Shown: positions 19,241 to 27,064 of the stretch, piece after piece
How positions within the stretch are numbered: the stretch's first letter is position 1
Layout of the letters: each line of letters opens with the position of its first letter
Origin: an uncultured Clostridium sp.
GTDB taxonomy: Bacteria; Bacillota; Clostridia; TANB77; CAG-508
Direction: 5' to 3'
Length of the DNA stretch: 64,000 bases
Assembly: GCA_958422985.1 (NCBI GenBank)
Contig: CATZPY010000001.1
Span: 1 to 64,000 of the forward strand
The notes under the pieces: generated by a model
Told to the model about the DNA's origin: nothing
Database searches by the model: none
What the model saw: only the letters and a program-made list of their open reading frames with translations
Made by a program: the position numbers and the translations under genes

Positions 19241-19395
19241 TTAAGTAAAACTTAAAAATAATTGTTTTTACAATTATTAATCCTATGGTATAAGCACAAA
19301 AATGGTAGCGGCTGAAGAGAATGTCTCTTTATCAAATTTGTGTTCATATATAAATCTTAATACATAAAAAACAAAAAATTTGGAGGTGCAATTTT
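19241..19395 (+). other. Structured spacer before rpsM
   Basis: No gene. AATAATTG...CAATTATT forms a small hairpin (about 19257-19278). AGCACAAA...TTTGTGTT enclosing AGAGA...TCTCT forms a larger branched one (about 19291-19345). It resembles a leader of the rpsM-rplQ part (alpha operon), but I see no strong promoter in it. Confidence 0.45.
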
Positions 19396-19764
19396 ATGGC
19401 TCGTATATCAGGAATAGATTTACCAAGAGAAAAAAGAGTAGAAGTTGGATTAACATACATTTATGGAATTGGTCTTTCAACATCACAAAAATTATTAAAA
19501 GAAGCAGAGGTAAATCCAGATACTAGAGTAAAAGATTTAACAGAAGAACAAGTACAAGCAATTAGAAAAGCAATTGACGCAAATCACCTACTATTAGAAG
19601 GAGATTTAAGAAGAGAAGTTGCATTAAACATTAAAAGACTTACAGAAATAGGATGTTATAGAGGATTAAGACATAGAAGAGGTCTTCCAGTAAGAGGACA
19701 AAGAACTAAAACTAATGCTCGTACAAGAAAAGGTCCTAGAAAATTAGTAAGCAAAAAGAAATAA
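19396..19764 (+). CDS. rpsM: 30S ribosomal protein S13
   Basis: A 122-residue head protein contacting P-site tRNA and the 50S subunit. Motifs: [40 protein letters not shown] and the basic tail. A GGAGGTG site precedes the start. First gene of the alpha-operon block. Confidence 0.98.
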   Translation: MARISGIDLPREKRVEVGLTYIYGIGLSTSQKLLKEAEVNPDTRVKDLTEEQVQAIRKAIDANHLLLEGDLRREVALNIKRLTEIGCYRGLRHRRGLPVRGQRTKTNARTRKGPRKLVSKKK

Positions 19765-19808
19765 TTTTTAGGCTCGCAAGAGTATAAAAAAGGGAGGTAA
19801 GCTAGAAG

Positions 19809-20207
19809 ATGGCTAAAAATGTAACAAAAAAGACAGTAACTAGAAGAAGAGATAGAAAAAATATAGAAAAAGGTTCAGCTCACATTCACTCTAGTTTTAA
19901 CAATACAATAGTTACAATTACAGACGTTAAAGGTAATGTTATATCTTGGGCAAGTGCTGGAGGTTTAGGATTTAAAGGTTCTAGAAAAAGTACACCATTT
20001 GCTGCAGGAGAAGTTGCAGAAACAGCAGCAAAAAAAGCTATGGAACATGGTTTAAAAACAGTTGATGTTTTTGTTAAAGGACCAGGTTCAGGTAGAGAAG
20101 CTGCAATAAGATCACTTCAAACAACAGGATTAGAAATAAGCAGCATCAAAGATGTAACACCAATACCACACAATGGTTGTAGACCACCAAAAAGAAGAAG
20201 AGTATAA
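19809..20207 (+). CDS. rpsK: 30S ribosomal protein S11
   Basis: A 132-residue platform protein beside the mRNA exit. Motifs: [35 protein letters not shown] and [17 protein letters not shown] at the C-terminus. A GGGAGGT site precedes the start. Normal alpha-operon order. Confidence 0.98.
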   Translation: MAKNVTKKTVTRRRDRKNIEKGSAHIHSSFNNTIVTITDVKGNVISWASAGGLGFKGSRKSTPFAAGEVAETAAKKAMEHGLKTVDVFVKGPGSGREAAIRSLQTTGLEISSIKDVTPIPHNGCRPPKRRRV

Positions 20208-20248
20208 TTAAGAAATAATAAATTTGAAAGAAGAGGTGTAAAAGACAA

Positions 20249-20875
20249 ATGGCAAGATATAAAGATGAACAATGCCGTATATGCCGCAGAGAAGGTCAAA
20301 AATTATTCTTAAAAGGTAGCAGATGTTATTCAGAAAAATGTAGTATCGCAAGAAGAAACTACGGACCAGGAGAACATGGTCAAAAAAGAAATAAACTTTC
20401 TGAATATGGTACACAATTAAGAGAAAAACAAAAAACAAAAATGTATTATGGAGTTGGAGAAAAACAATTCAGAAAATACTTTAAAATGGCTTCAAATAAA
20501 AAAGGAATTACAGGTGAAGAATTATTAACAATATTAGAAAGCAGATTAGATAATGTTGTATACAGATTAGGATTTGCTTCTTCAAGAGCACAAGCTAGAC
20601 AATTTGTAAATCATTCACAATTTGATGTAAATGGTAAAAAATGTGATATACCATCATACTTAGTAAAACCAGGAGATGTAATTTCTGTAAGAGAAATTAA
20701 GAAAGATAATGCTACAATTAAAGCTAATATAGAAGAAAATACAAGTAGACCTACTCCAGATTGGTTAGAAAGAGATTTTGACAATTTAACAGGTAAAGTA
20801 GTTAGATTAGCATCAAGAGCAGATATTGATTTACCAGTAGAAGAGCATTTAATAGTAGAACTTTACTCAAAATAA
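20249..20875 (+). CDS. rpsD: 30S ribosomal protein S4, zinc-binding form
   Basis: A 208-residue primary 16S-binding assembly protein. The N-terminus has [10 protein letters not shown] and a CYSEKC pair, the four-cysteine zinc-binding form. The S4 RNA-binding domain [20 protein letters not shown] follows. In Bacillus the gene is elsewhere and autoregulated; here it sits in the alpha operon between rpsK and rpoA. An AAGAGGTG site precedes the ATG. Confidence 0.98.
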   Translation: MARYKDEQCRICRREGQKLFLKGSRCYSEKCSIARRNYGPGEHGQKRNKLSEYGTQLREKQKTKMYYGVGEKQFRKYFKMASNKKGITGEELLTILESRLDNVVYRLGFASSRAQARQFVNHSQFDVNGKKCDIPSYLVKPGDVISVREIKKDNATIKANIEENTSRPTPDWLERDFDNLTGKVVRLASRADIDLPVEEHLIVELYSK

Positions 20876-20946
20876 TAGGACCCCATAACGAAGTGGTAAA
20901 TATTTTAAAGGTTGCTATACCAATGCAACTCTATTAGGAGGTAAAT

Positions 20947-21891
20947 ATGATTGAATTTGAAAAGCCAGACATACAATGCTTGGAAGTTGATGAAAAAAGA
21001 AATTATTCTAAATTCGTTTGTGAACCATTAGAACGTGGATATGGTGTAACAATAGGTAATTCATTAAGAAGAATATTACTTTCTTCTTTACCAGGAACAG
21101 CAATTACAAGTATTAAAATAGAAGGTGTTTTACATGAATTCTCTACAATTCCAAATGTAGTGGAAGACGTGCCAGAACTTATTGTTAACTTAAAAGATGT
21201 TCGTCTAAAAATGGATGGAAATGAAGAGAGAGTTATTAGAATTGATGCAAAAGAAGGAGAAGTTACAGCTGGAGACATAATAACAGATGGTGTTGTAGAA
21301 GTTTTAAATAAAGACTTACATATTGCAACAGTTTCAGAAGGTGGACATTTAGTTATTGAAATGACAGTTAATACAGGAAGAGGATATAATACTGCAGAAC
21401 AAAACAAAAAAGAAGGACAAGATATATCTGTACTTCCAATAGATTCAATTTATACACCAGTAAAAAAAGTAAACTATTCAGTAGAAAATACTAGAGTTGG
21501 ACAAATGGTAGATTTTGATAAATTAGTAATAGAAGTATGGACAGATGGTAGTTTAAAACCATATGAAGCTCTTAGCTTAGCTGCTAAAGTTATGACTGGA
21601 CATTTAGAATTGTTTATAGATTTATCAGAAGCTGCAAAAAATACTCAAGTAATGGTAGAAAAAGAAGAATCTAAGAAAGAAAAAGTATTAGAAATGACAA
21701 TAGAAGACTTAGAACTTTCTGTTCGTTCATTTAACTGTCTAAAAAGAGCTGGTATTGTAACAGTAGAAGATTTAGTAAATAAAACTCAGTCAGAAATGAT
21801 GAAAGTAAGAAACTTAGGTAAAAAGTCATTAGATGAAGTAACTAACAAGTTACATTCATTAGGATTAGACTTTGCGCCAGATGATGATTAA
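20947..21891 (+). CDS. rpoA: DNA-directed RNA polymerase subunit alpha
   Basis: A 314-residue protein that nucleates RNA polymerase assembly through its N-terminal domain ([20 protein letters not shown]). It contacts UP elements and activators through the C-terminal domain (about 230-314: [28 protein letters not shown]). An AGGAGGT site precedes the start. A small GTTGC...GCAAC hairpin lies upstream. Confidence 0.98.
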   Translation: MIEFEKPDIQCLEVDEKRNYSKFVCEPLERGYGVTIGNSLRRILLSSLPGTAITSIKIEGVLHEFSTIPNVVEDVPELIVNLKDVRLKMDGNEERVIRIDAKEGEVTAGDIITDGVVEVLNKDLHIATVSEGGHLVIEMTVNTGRGYNTAEQNKKEGQDISVLPIDSIYTPVKKVNYSVENTRVGQMVDFDKLVIEVWTDGSLKPYEALSLAAKVMTGHLELFIDLSEAAKNTQVMVEKEESKKEKVLEMTIEDLELSVRSFNCLKRAGIVTVEDLVNKTQSEMMKVRNLGKKSLDEVTNKLHSLGLDFAPDDD

Positions 21892-21916
21892 AATAAATTA
21901 GAAAGGTGTGAAAGAA

Positions 21917-22450
21917 GTGGCAAAGAATAGAAAACTAGGAAAAACAACTGCACAAAGAAAAGCATTGCTAAGAACACAAGTAACTGATTTATTAGTAAAT
22001 GAGAAAATAAATACAACTCTTGCTAGAGCTAAAGAAACTCAAGCTATAGTAAATAGTTTAATAGCTTTAGCTATAAAAGAAAAAGATAACTTCGAAATGG
22101 AAGAAAAGAAAATAGTAAGAGCTAAAAGAGATACTAATGGAAATAAAGTTACAGAACTAGTAAAAAGCAAAAACGGAAAAGAATATTTAAGAGTTGTTAA
22201 AGAAGAAGTAACAGAAAAAAGACAAAAAGATATGCCTTCAAGATTAAATGCTAGAAGAAAAATAATGAACACAGTTTGCAAAGTTAAAGATGCAGATGGA
22301 AGAAATATAGATATTCCGGCAAAATTATTTGGAGAACTAGCTGAAAGATTTTCTACAGCTGGAAAAGTTGGAGGATATACAAGAATAATTAAAGTAGGAC
22401 CTCGTAGAGGTGATGCTGCAGAAATGGCAATATTAGAATTATTAAAATAG
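21917..22450 (+). CDS. rplQ: 50S ribosomal protein L17 with internal insertion
   Basis: Last gene of the supercluster. The family N-terminus KNRKLGKTTAQRKALLR and C-terminus GGYTRIIKVGPRRGDAAEMA are clear, but the protein is 177 residues, against about 115-130 usually. The extra length is a charged insertion around residues 56-106, followed by the SRLNARR segment. The start is GTG 21917 (family-like MAKNRK) behind AAAGGTG. A GTG at 21908 is in frame but overlaps the ribosome-binding site. Confidence 0.95.
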   Translation: MAKNRKLGKTTAQRKALLRTQVTDLLVNEKINTTLARAKETQAIVNSLIALAIKEKDNFEMEEKKIVRAKRDTNGNKVTELVKSKNGKEYLRVVKEEVTEKRQKDMPSRLNARRKIMNTVCKVKDADGRNIDIPAKLFGELAERFSTAGKVGGYTRIIKVGPRRGDAAEMAILELLK

Positions 22451-22458
22451 TTTAATAT

Positions 22459-22512
22459 AAATACACTTAAAATATTAAAAGATAATTTAATATTTTAAGT
22501 GTATTTTTTATT
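22459..22512 (+). terminator. Terminator of the ribosomal supercluster
   Basis: A perfect 19-bp stem, 22459-22477 with 22488-22506, is followed by TTTATTT. A REP-like palindrome lies directly after it. Confidence 0.9.
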
Positions 22513-22523
22513 TAAAAAATACA

Positions 22524-22556
22524 ACCAGGATTTTAAGAACAGTTCCCAAAGTCCGA
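22524..22556. repeat. REP-like palindrome, copy 1
   Basis: CCAGGATTTTAAGAAC followed by an imperfect complement ending in TCCGATTTT. It shares the core GATTTTAAGgA-c-GTt with copies at 24221, 29758, 54697 and 61109. Confidence 0.6.
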
Positions 22557-22617
22557 TTTTATTTTTTTGGGTTTAATTTAATAAAAAAAGAGAATAATTT
22601 ATATATAGGAGATATAT

Positions 22618-23433
22618 ATGAATTTATTTTTGGAGATTATAAAATTAATAGTAGAGTTATTAATTATAATATTGGTTAGTAAAAACTTACTAGTTCCAAT
22701 AATAAGAAAATTAGGAAAGAACTTAAAATTAAAACCACATACTATAGGAAATATCGCTGGAATAGCAACAAGCATTCCAGAGTTTTTAACAGTTACTTTT
22801 TCTGCAGTTAATGGAATGTTAGATACGGGAATATTTAATATACTTAGCTCGAATATAAGTAATACTATTCAGTATACTATTTCTATACTTTTAAATAGAA
22901 ATGTGAATTTATTAAAAAATCGACTTATAAAAATAAACATGATATTAGTACTATTAACTATAATAATACCAATAATAGTTTGGAAGTTGCAGATAGTGGA
23001 TAATATAATACTAGTTCCAATATTTATAATATTGTTTTACATTTTTAATAAAATAAATATAATAAGTCATAAAGGAATAGAAAATGAAAAAGAAATAGAA
23101 GAAAAACAATTTAAAAATAAAAAAATATATGTATATGTTATATATATTCTTTTAATTGGTATTATATTGTATTTGGCAGGTAATCTATTAAGTAGTACAT
23201 TACGAAATTTATGTTATATATTTAATATTTCCGAAGTAGTAATAGGAGTGGCACTTGGAGTAGCTACTAGTACACCAGAATTTATTACTTTTATAGAAAG
23301 CCAAAGATTTCATAAAAATGCTAATAAAGAATTAGGAATAATAGAAGCAAGTAATAATTTGTTAGTTTCTAATACATTAAATTTATTTATAATTCAATCA
23401 CTTTCTATAGTAATAATATATTTTTTGGAATAA
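22618..23433 (+). CDS. Divergent Na+/Ca2+-exchanger-like (CaCA) membrane protein
   Basis: A 271-residue polytopic membrane protein with two inverted-repeat-like halves. Each has a motif of the alpha-repeat type: GIATSIPEF near residue 48-56 with SSNISNTIQ behind it, and GVATSTPEF near 217-225 with SNNLLVSNTLNLF behind it. In the CaCA family the G-x-S/T-x-P-E segments line the ion path. A lysine-rich cytosolic loop (about 143-163) joins the halves. Cation:proton or cation:Na+ exchange is inferred from these motifs; the ion is unknown. It is the first gene after the ribosomal terminator. The start follows AGGAGATATAT. Confidence 0.7.
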   Translation: MNLFLEIIKLIVELLIIILVSKNLLVPIIRKLGKNLKLKPHTIGNIAGIATSIPEFLTVTFSAVNGMLDTGIFNILSSNISNTIQYTISILLNRNVNLLKNRLIKINMILVLLTIIIPIIVWKLQIVDNIILVPIFIILFYIFNKINIISHKGIENEKEIEEKQFKNKKIYVYVIYILLIGIILYLAGNLLSSTLRNLCYIFNISEVVIGVALGVATSTPEFITFIESQRFHKNANKELGIIEASNNLLVSNTLNLFIIQSLSIVIIYFLE

Positions 23434-23483
23434 TTTAATAAATTTAGAATATACTTACTATAAGAATGATAGAGGTGATAGAG

Positions 23484-23771
23484 ATGATTTATGAAGCATA
23501 TGTAAAAGAAAGTAAAATTATTGATAAAACAGATGAAGAAAAAAGCTTAGACTTAGTAAAATCTTTAATTAAAACAAAATACGAACTAGATTCAGCTTGC
23601 AAAAATTTTGAATTTGCAGAGGGAGAACTTGTGGATTATTATTCATACCAAATAAAAGCAAATCAAGCTAAAATTAATTATTTATTAAAGAAAATAAAAA
23701 GGAGAGGTTTAATAATAGATAATATTCAGGAAAAGAGTATTAAAAATTTAACCAAGCAAGAAGCAATATAA
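23484..23771 (+). CDS. YaaL-like (DUF2508) protein
   Basis: A 95-residue helical, charged protein resembling the DUF2508/YaaL family, which in Firmicutes sits directly upstream of bofA as here. Family features are the KYELDSACKNFEFAEGELVDYY segment and the later IKANQAKINYLLKKIKRRG. Function unknown. The start is ATG 23484 with AGAGGTG six bases upstream. An in-frame ATG 18 bases earlier precedes that site and is rejected. Confidence 0.75.
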   Translation: MIYEAYVKESKIIDKTDEEKSLDLVKSLIKTKYELDSACKNFEFAEGELVDYYSYQIKANQAKINYLLKKIKRRGLIIDNIQEKSIKNLTKQEAI

Positions 23772-23819
23772 TGTATATTTGTCCATATATAATCATAAAT
23801 ATTATTAGGAGTGATGTAT

Positions 23820-24083
23820 ATGGACTATAATAATATGCTGGTTTTATCTGCAACAATATGTTTTGCTTTTCTATTTGGAAGAATATTTGTAAGGCCAATT
23901 AAATTTATATTTAAAATAGTTTTAAATTCGATTTTAGGATGTTTGTTAATAACATTAATAAATTATATAGGATTAAATTTTAGTTTTCATATAGGAATCA
24001 ATATTTGGACTTCAGCTTTAGTTGGAATTTTAGGAATACCTGGCGCAGTTTTGCTTATAATATTAAAAATATTTATAATTTAG
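23820..24083 (+). CDS. bofA: BofA-like pro-sigma-K processing inhibitor family protein
   Basis: An 87-residue membrane protein with three hydrophobic segments. The C-terminal WTSALVGILGIPGAVLLI matches the BofA signature (GxxGxPG). In Bacillus BofA holds the SpoIVFB protease inactive in the mother-cell outer forespore membrane. Some non-sporulating Clostridia keep the family, so sporulation is not proven. The start is ATG 23820 with AGGAG eight bases upstream; the GTG 23811 and ATG 23814 are too close to that site. The yaaL-bofA pairing supports both calls. Confidence 0.82.
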   Translation: MDYNNMLVLSATICFAFLFGRIFVRPIKFIFKIVLNSILGCLLITLINYIGLNFSFHIGINIWTSALVGILGIPGAVLLIILKIFII

Positions 24084-24107
24084 GACATGAATTTTTTATA
24101 AAAAAGC

Positions 24108-24156
24108 GAACCTAAGATTTTCTAACAAATGTAAATTCTAAGAAAATCTTAGGTTC
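24108..24156. repeat. Terminator-like dispersed repeat, copy A
   Basis: A perfect 16-bp stem: GAACCTAAGATTTTCT (24108-24123) with its complement (24141-24156). The loop, read on the minus strand, AGAATTTACATTTGT, matches the loops of copies at 35619 and 60980. It lies after bofA. Confidence 0.75.
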
Positions 24157-24164
24157 ACTATAAT

Positions 24165-24197
24165 TCTCTAGTATAGAGAGTTCTCCTAGTAGGAGAA
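24165..24197. repeat. Two small adjacent hairpins
   Basis: CTCTAGTATAGAG and GTTCTCC...GGAGAAC follow copy A and precede the glmS terminator, making four hairpins in a row between bofA and glmS. Confidence 0.6.
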
Positions 24198-24220
24198 CTT
24201 TGCTACTATATAAAAAAGAA

Positions 24221-24256
24221 AACCGGGATTTTAAGGAACGTTCTTAAATCCCGGTT
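24221..24256. terminator. glmS terminator / REP-like palindrome, copy 2
   Basis: AACCGGGATTT...AAATCCCGGTT, a near-perfect palindrome just past the glmS stop. In the minus direction it is followed by TTTTCTTTTTT, so it acts as the glmS terminator. Its sequence belongs to the REP-like family. Confidence 0.8.
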
Positions 24257-24260
24257 TTGT

Positions 24261-26084
24261 TTATTCAACTGTCACAGATTTAGCTAAGTTTCTAGGTTTA
24301 TCTACATCTAATCCTTTTTCTTTAGAAATATAGTAAGAAAGTAATTGTAATGGTATTATAGACAAGATAGGAGAAAGGCAAGTAGATGTTTCTGGGATGT
24401 TAATTACTTTAAAAAATTGAGATTCGTCAATTTTTTGATTAGTAATTACTAACGTTTTTGCTCCTCTTGTAATTACTTCTTGCATATTGCTAATAGTTTT
24501 TGGGGCTAGATTAGGATTTGTAATAATTCCTATTACTGTAACATTATTTTCTATTAAAGCTATAGGACCATGTTTTAATTCGCCTGCTGCATAGCTTTCA
24601 GAATGAATATATGAAATTTCTTTTAATTTTAAAGATCCTTCTGAAGCTACATAATAATCTAATCCTCTACCTAAAAAGAACATATCAGTTTCTTTATAAA
24701 CTGTGTTTGCAAAATCCTTAACTTCAGCTACATTTTTTAAAGCTAATTCTGCTTTTTTTGGTAATTCTAAAAGTTCTTTTTTTATAGCATCAATTTCAGA
24801 AAGAGGAACTCTATCTAAAACTTCAGCAAAATATAATGCTAATATATTTAATAGCACAACTTGTGATGTATAAGCTTTTGTAGAAGCAACTGCAATTTCT
24901 GGACCAGCATGGGTATAAATACAATAATCTGATTCACGAGTAATAGAACTTCCAATAACATTTGCTACAGCGATAGTTTTCGCACCTTTATCTTTAGATA
25001 ATTTTAATGCAGCAATAGTATCTGCTGTTTCACCAGATTGGCTTATAAAAATACATAGAGTATTTTTATCTATTAAAGGATCTCTATACCTAAATTCTGA
25101 AGCAATATCAACCTCGGTAGGTATTTTGCATAATTTTTCAAAAGTAGCTTTTGTAGCAAGACCAGCATTCATTGCTGTACCACATGCAACTATGTAAATT
25201 CTATTTATAGTTTCTAAAAAATCTTTTGAAACTTCGAAATCATTAAAAGAAATCTTATTTTCAGATAATTTTGACCCAATTGTTTCTCTTATAGAATTTG
25301 GTTGTTCATAAATTTCTTTTAGCATAAAATCATCATAGCCATCTTTTTCAGCAGAAGCAGTATTCCATTCTATACTTTTAATTGGCTTTTCAATTTTGTT
25401 TAATTTATTATCATAAAAAACAATATTATTTCTAGATAATACTGCAAATTCACGATCATTTAAAAAATAAAAATCTTTTGTAAATGATAAAATAGCAGGG
25501 ATATCTGAAGATATATAATTTTCATCTAAACCTTTACCTATAACTAAAGGACTATCCTGTCTTACAACAATCATATTGTCTGGATAAAATTTACATAATA
25601 TTTCTAATGCAAAACTACCTTTTAAATCATCACAAGCAACTTTTACAGCTTTTAAGAAATCTTTTTCTTTTTTGTAATAAAAGTTAATTAAGTTAGGAAT
25701 AACTTCTGTATCTGTGTCTGAAAAGAAAGTATAGTCATTTTCCTCTAAAAATTTTCTTAATTCATGATAATTTTCTATTATTCCATTATGTACAACTGCA
25801 AAAATATTATCATTATCATAGTGAGGATGAGAATTAGTTGCAGATGGTTTTCCATGGGTAGCCCATCTAGTATGACCTATACCAATTGTTCCTTCTAAAT
25901 TATTAATTCCATCCATTGCTTCTAAATTTGCAATTCTACCTTTTTCTTTCATAATTTTTATGCCATTATTTTCAATAGTGGCAATACCTGCAGAGTCATA
26001 ACCTCTGTATTCTAGTCTAAGTAAACCATTAATTAAAATTGGTTTAGCCTTTTGGGTTCCTATATAACCAATAATTCCACACAT
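24261..26084 (-). CDS. glmS: Glutamine-fructose-6-phosphate aminotransferase (isomerizing)
   Basis: Makes glucosamine-6-phosphate from fructose-6-phosphate and glutamine, the entry step to peptidoglycan amino sugars. The 607-residue protein has the N-terminal nucleophile Cys2 (MCGIIGYIG), the class II glutaminase motifs LEYRGYDSAGIA and GHTRWATHG, two SIS domains with FISQSGETADT and SYIHSESYAAGELKHGP, and the C-terminal DVDKPRNLAKSVTVE. An AGGAGG site precedes the ATG. A glmS ribozyme lies in its leader, so its product represses it. Confidence 0.98.
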   Translation of the reverse strand: MCGIIGYIGTQKAKPILINGLLRLEYRGYDSAGIATIENNGIKIMKEKGRIANLEAMDGINNLEGTIGIGHTRWATHGKPSATNSHPHYDNDNIFAVVHNGIIENYHELRKFLEENDYTFFSDTDTEVIPNLINFYYKKEKDFLKAVKVACDDLKGSFALEILCKFYPDNMIVVRQDSPLVIGKGLDENYISSDIPAILSFTKDFYFLNDREFAVLSRNNIVFYDNKLNKIEKPIKSIEWNTASAEKDGYDDFMLKEIYEQPNSIRETIGSKLSENKISFNDFEVSKDFLETINRIYIVACGTAMNAGLATKATFEKLCKIPTEVDIASEFRYRDPLIDKNTLCIFISQSGETADTIAALKLSKDKGAKTIAVANVIGSSITRESDYCIYTHAGPEIAVASTKAYTSQVVLLNILALYFAEVLDRVPLSEIDAIKKELLELPKKAELALKNVAEVKDFANTVYKETDMFFLGRGLDYYVASEGSLKLKEISYIHSESYAAGELKHGPIALIENNVTVIGIITNPNLAPKTISNMQEVITRGAKTLVITNQKIDESQFFKVINIPETSTCLSPILSIIPLQLLSYYISKEKGLDVDKPRNLAKSVTVE

Positions 26085-26104
26085 AATATATTGTACCTCC
26101 TATA

Positions 26105-26262
26105 AAATTTGTCAAAAAGTAACAATATAGCTACACAATTAGATTTGTTCTACTATTACTAGTAGTCTTTGCTAATATTTATGGTAGTAGCATACCACAG
26201 AGTACCCGCCGAAAAATTCGATAACCTCTGACCTCGTCAACACAAAATGTGTCCTGGCGCTT
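26105..26262 (-). ncRNA. glmS ribozyme (glucosamine-6-phosphate-activated self-cleaving RNA)
   Basis: Read on the minus strand, the leader of glmS contains AGCGCCAGGAC, then TGACGAGG, AGGTTATCGA and TTCGGCGGGTAC, the conserved core of the glmS ribozyme, followed by P3/P4-like hairpins. Cleavage in the family falls just 5' of the GCGCC, here between complement positions 26261 and 26260. It uses GlcN6P as cofactor, and cleavage destabilises the mRNA. The 3' boundary is approximate. Confidence 0.93.
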
Positions 26263-26444
26263 TTTTTATGTCATTTATATAATATAAAATTGCCTCCTTC
26301 CATTTTAATTTATCTTGTAAACTTTTTGACTCACGATATTATATTACAATAAAATCAAGAAAGTATCAAGTCCTTAATAAAAATACTTTTCGCCTAAAAA
26401 GACTAATTAACTTAAAGGGCATATGAATTTTACTGAAAATATGT

Positions 26445-26450
26445 TATAAT
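26445..26450 (+). promoter_or_regulatory. Extended -10 promoter of the gene at 26482
   Basis: TGTTATAAT, an extended -10 element (TG-n-TATAAT), 32 bases upstream of the ATG. No good -35 is seen. Confidence 0.55.
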
Positions 26451-26481
26451 AAATCAACTAAAAACTTAGGAGGTTAAAAAG

Positions 26482-26949
26482 ATGAAGAAGACTAATGTAT
26501 TCTTAAAAAAGATAGGGCGGAGGTATTGGTTAATTTCTAGAAATGGAATTGTAAGCTTTATTGGGAGAGTAGAGCTTTCGGAAGGATACAGTATAATCAT
26601 TTCCGACAAAAAAGTACCAGGTTATAGCATTAAAATTTTAGAAGTAAATAAAAATAAATACAAAATTTTAATGGAGTTATTAACAGTATTTCTTAGAAAT
26701 GTTGAAAAATATCAATATGAAGGGAAATATATTGTATCTGCTAACTTAGATATGGACGATTATAATATAGAAATAAACTGTTCATGGGCAACTGGAAATC
26801 CAAAAGAAAAAGGAGCGAAGTTTAGAATAGAAATTGACTACTGTAACCCAAAAAACGTTTACAATTTAATATGCCATTATATTGAGCTTGCAAAGAGAAG
26901 TCCAGAAACAGACGAAATTATGACTTATGATATAGACATGATGGGTTAA
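26482..26949 (+). CDS. Conserved-looking protein of unknown function (155 residues)
   Basis: I do not recognise this family. It is a soluble, probably cytosolic protein of 155 residues with a basic N-terminus (KKIGRRYWLISRNG), a beta-strand-like middle and an acidic C-terminus (SPETDEIMTYDIDMMG). No signal peptide or membrane segment. It has its own AGGAGG site and an extended -10, and stands between divergent glmS and uvrC. Its first part has slightly more G+C than its neighbours. Confidence 0.75.
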   Translation: MKKTNVFLKKIGRRYWLISRNGIVSFIGRVELSEGYSIIISDKKVPGYSIKILEVNKNKYKILMELLTVFLRNVEKYQYEGKYIVSANLDMDDYNIEINCSWATGNPKEKGAKFRIEIDYCNPKNVYNLICHYIELAKRSPETDEIMTYDIDMMG

Positions 26950-27011
26950 ATTACAAGATTATATTTCACTTAAACTAAAAGCTACAATAGATGGGGGCTT
27001 AAACTGGAAGT

Positions 27012-27038
27012 GGGGAAGGATTGCTATTCTTCCCCATA
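27012..27038 (+). terminator. Hairpin between the gene at 26482 and uvrC
   Basis: TGGGGAAG...CTTCCCCA with a 10-nt loop. There is no clean T-run after it, so it may be a weak terminator or a uvrC leader element. Confidence 0.4.
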
Positions 27039-27064
27039 GTAAAATTTATAAGTGAGGGATAATA

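Noticed and set aside
26262..26345. A defined glmS promoter
   Set aside because: Several AT-rich -10-like boxes exist but none has a convincing -35 at 16-18 bp, so none is listed.
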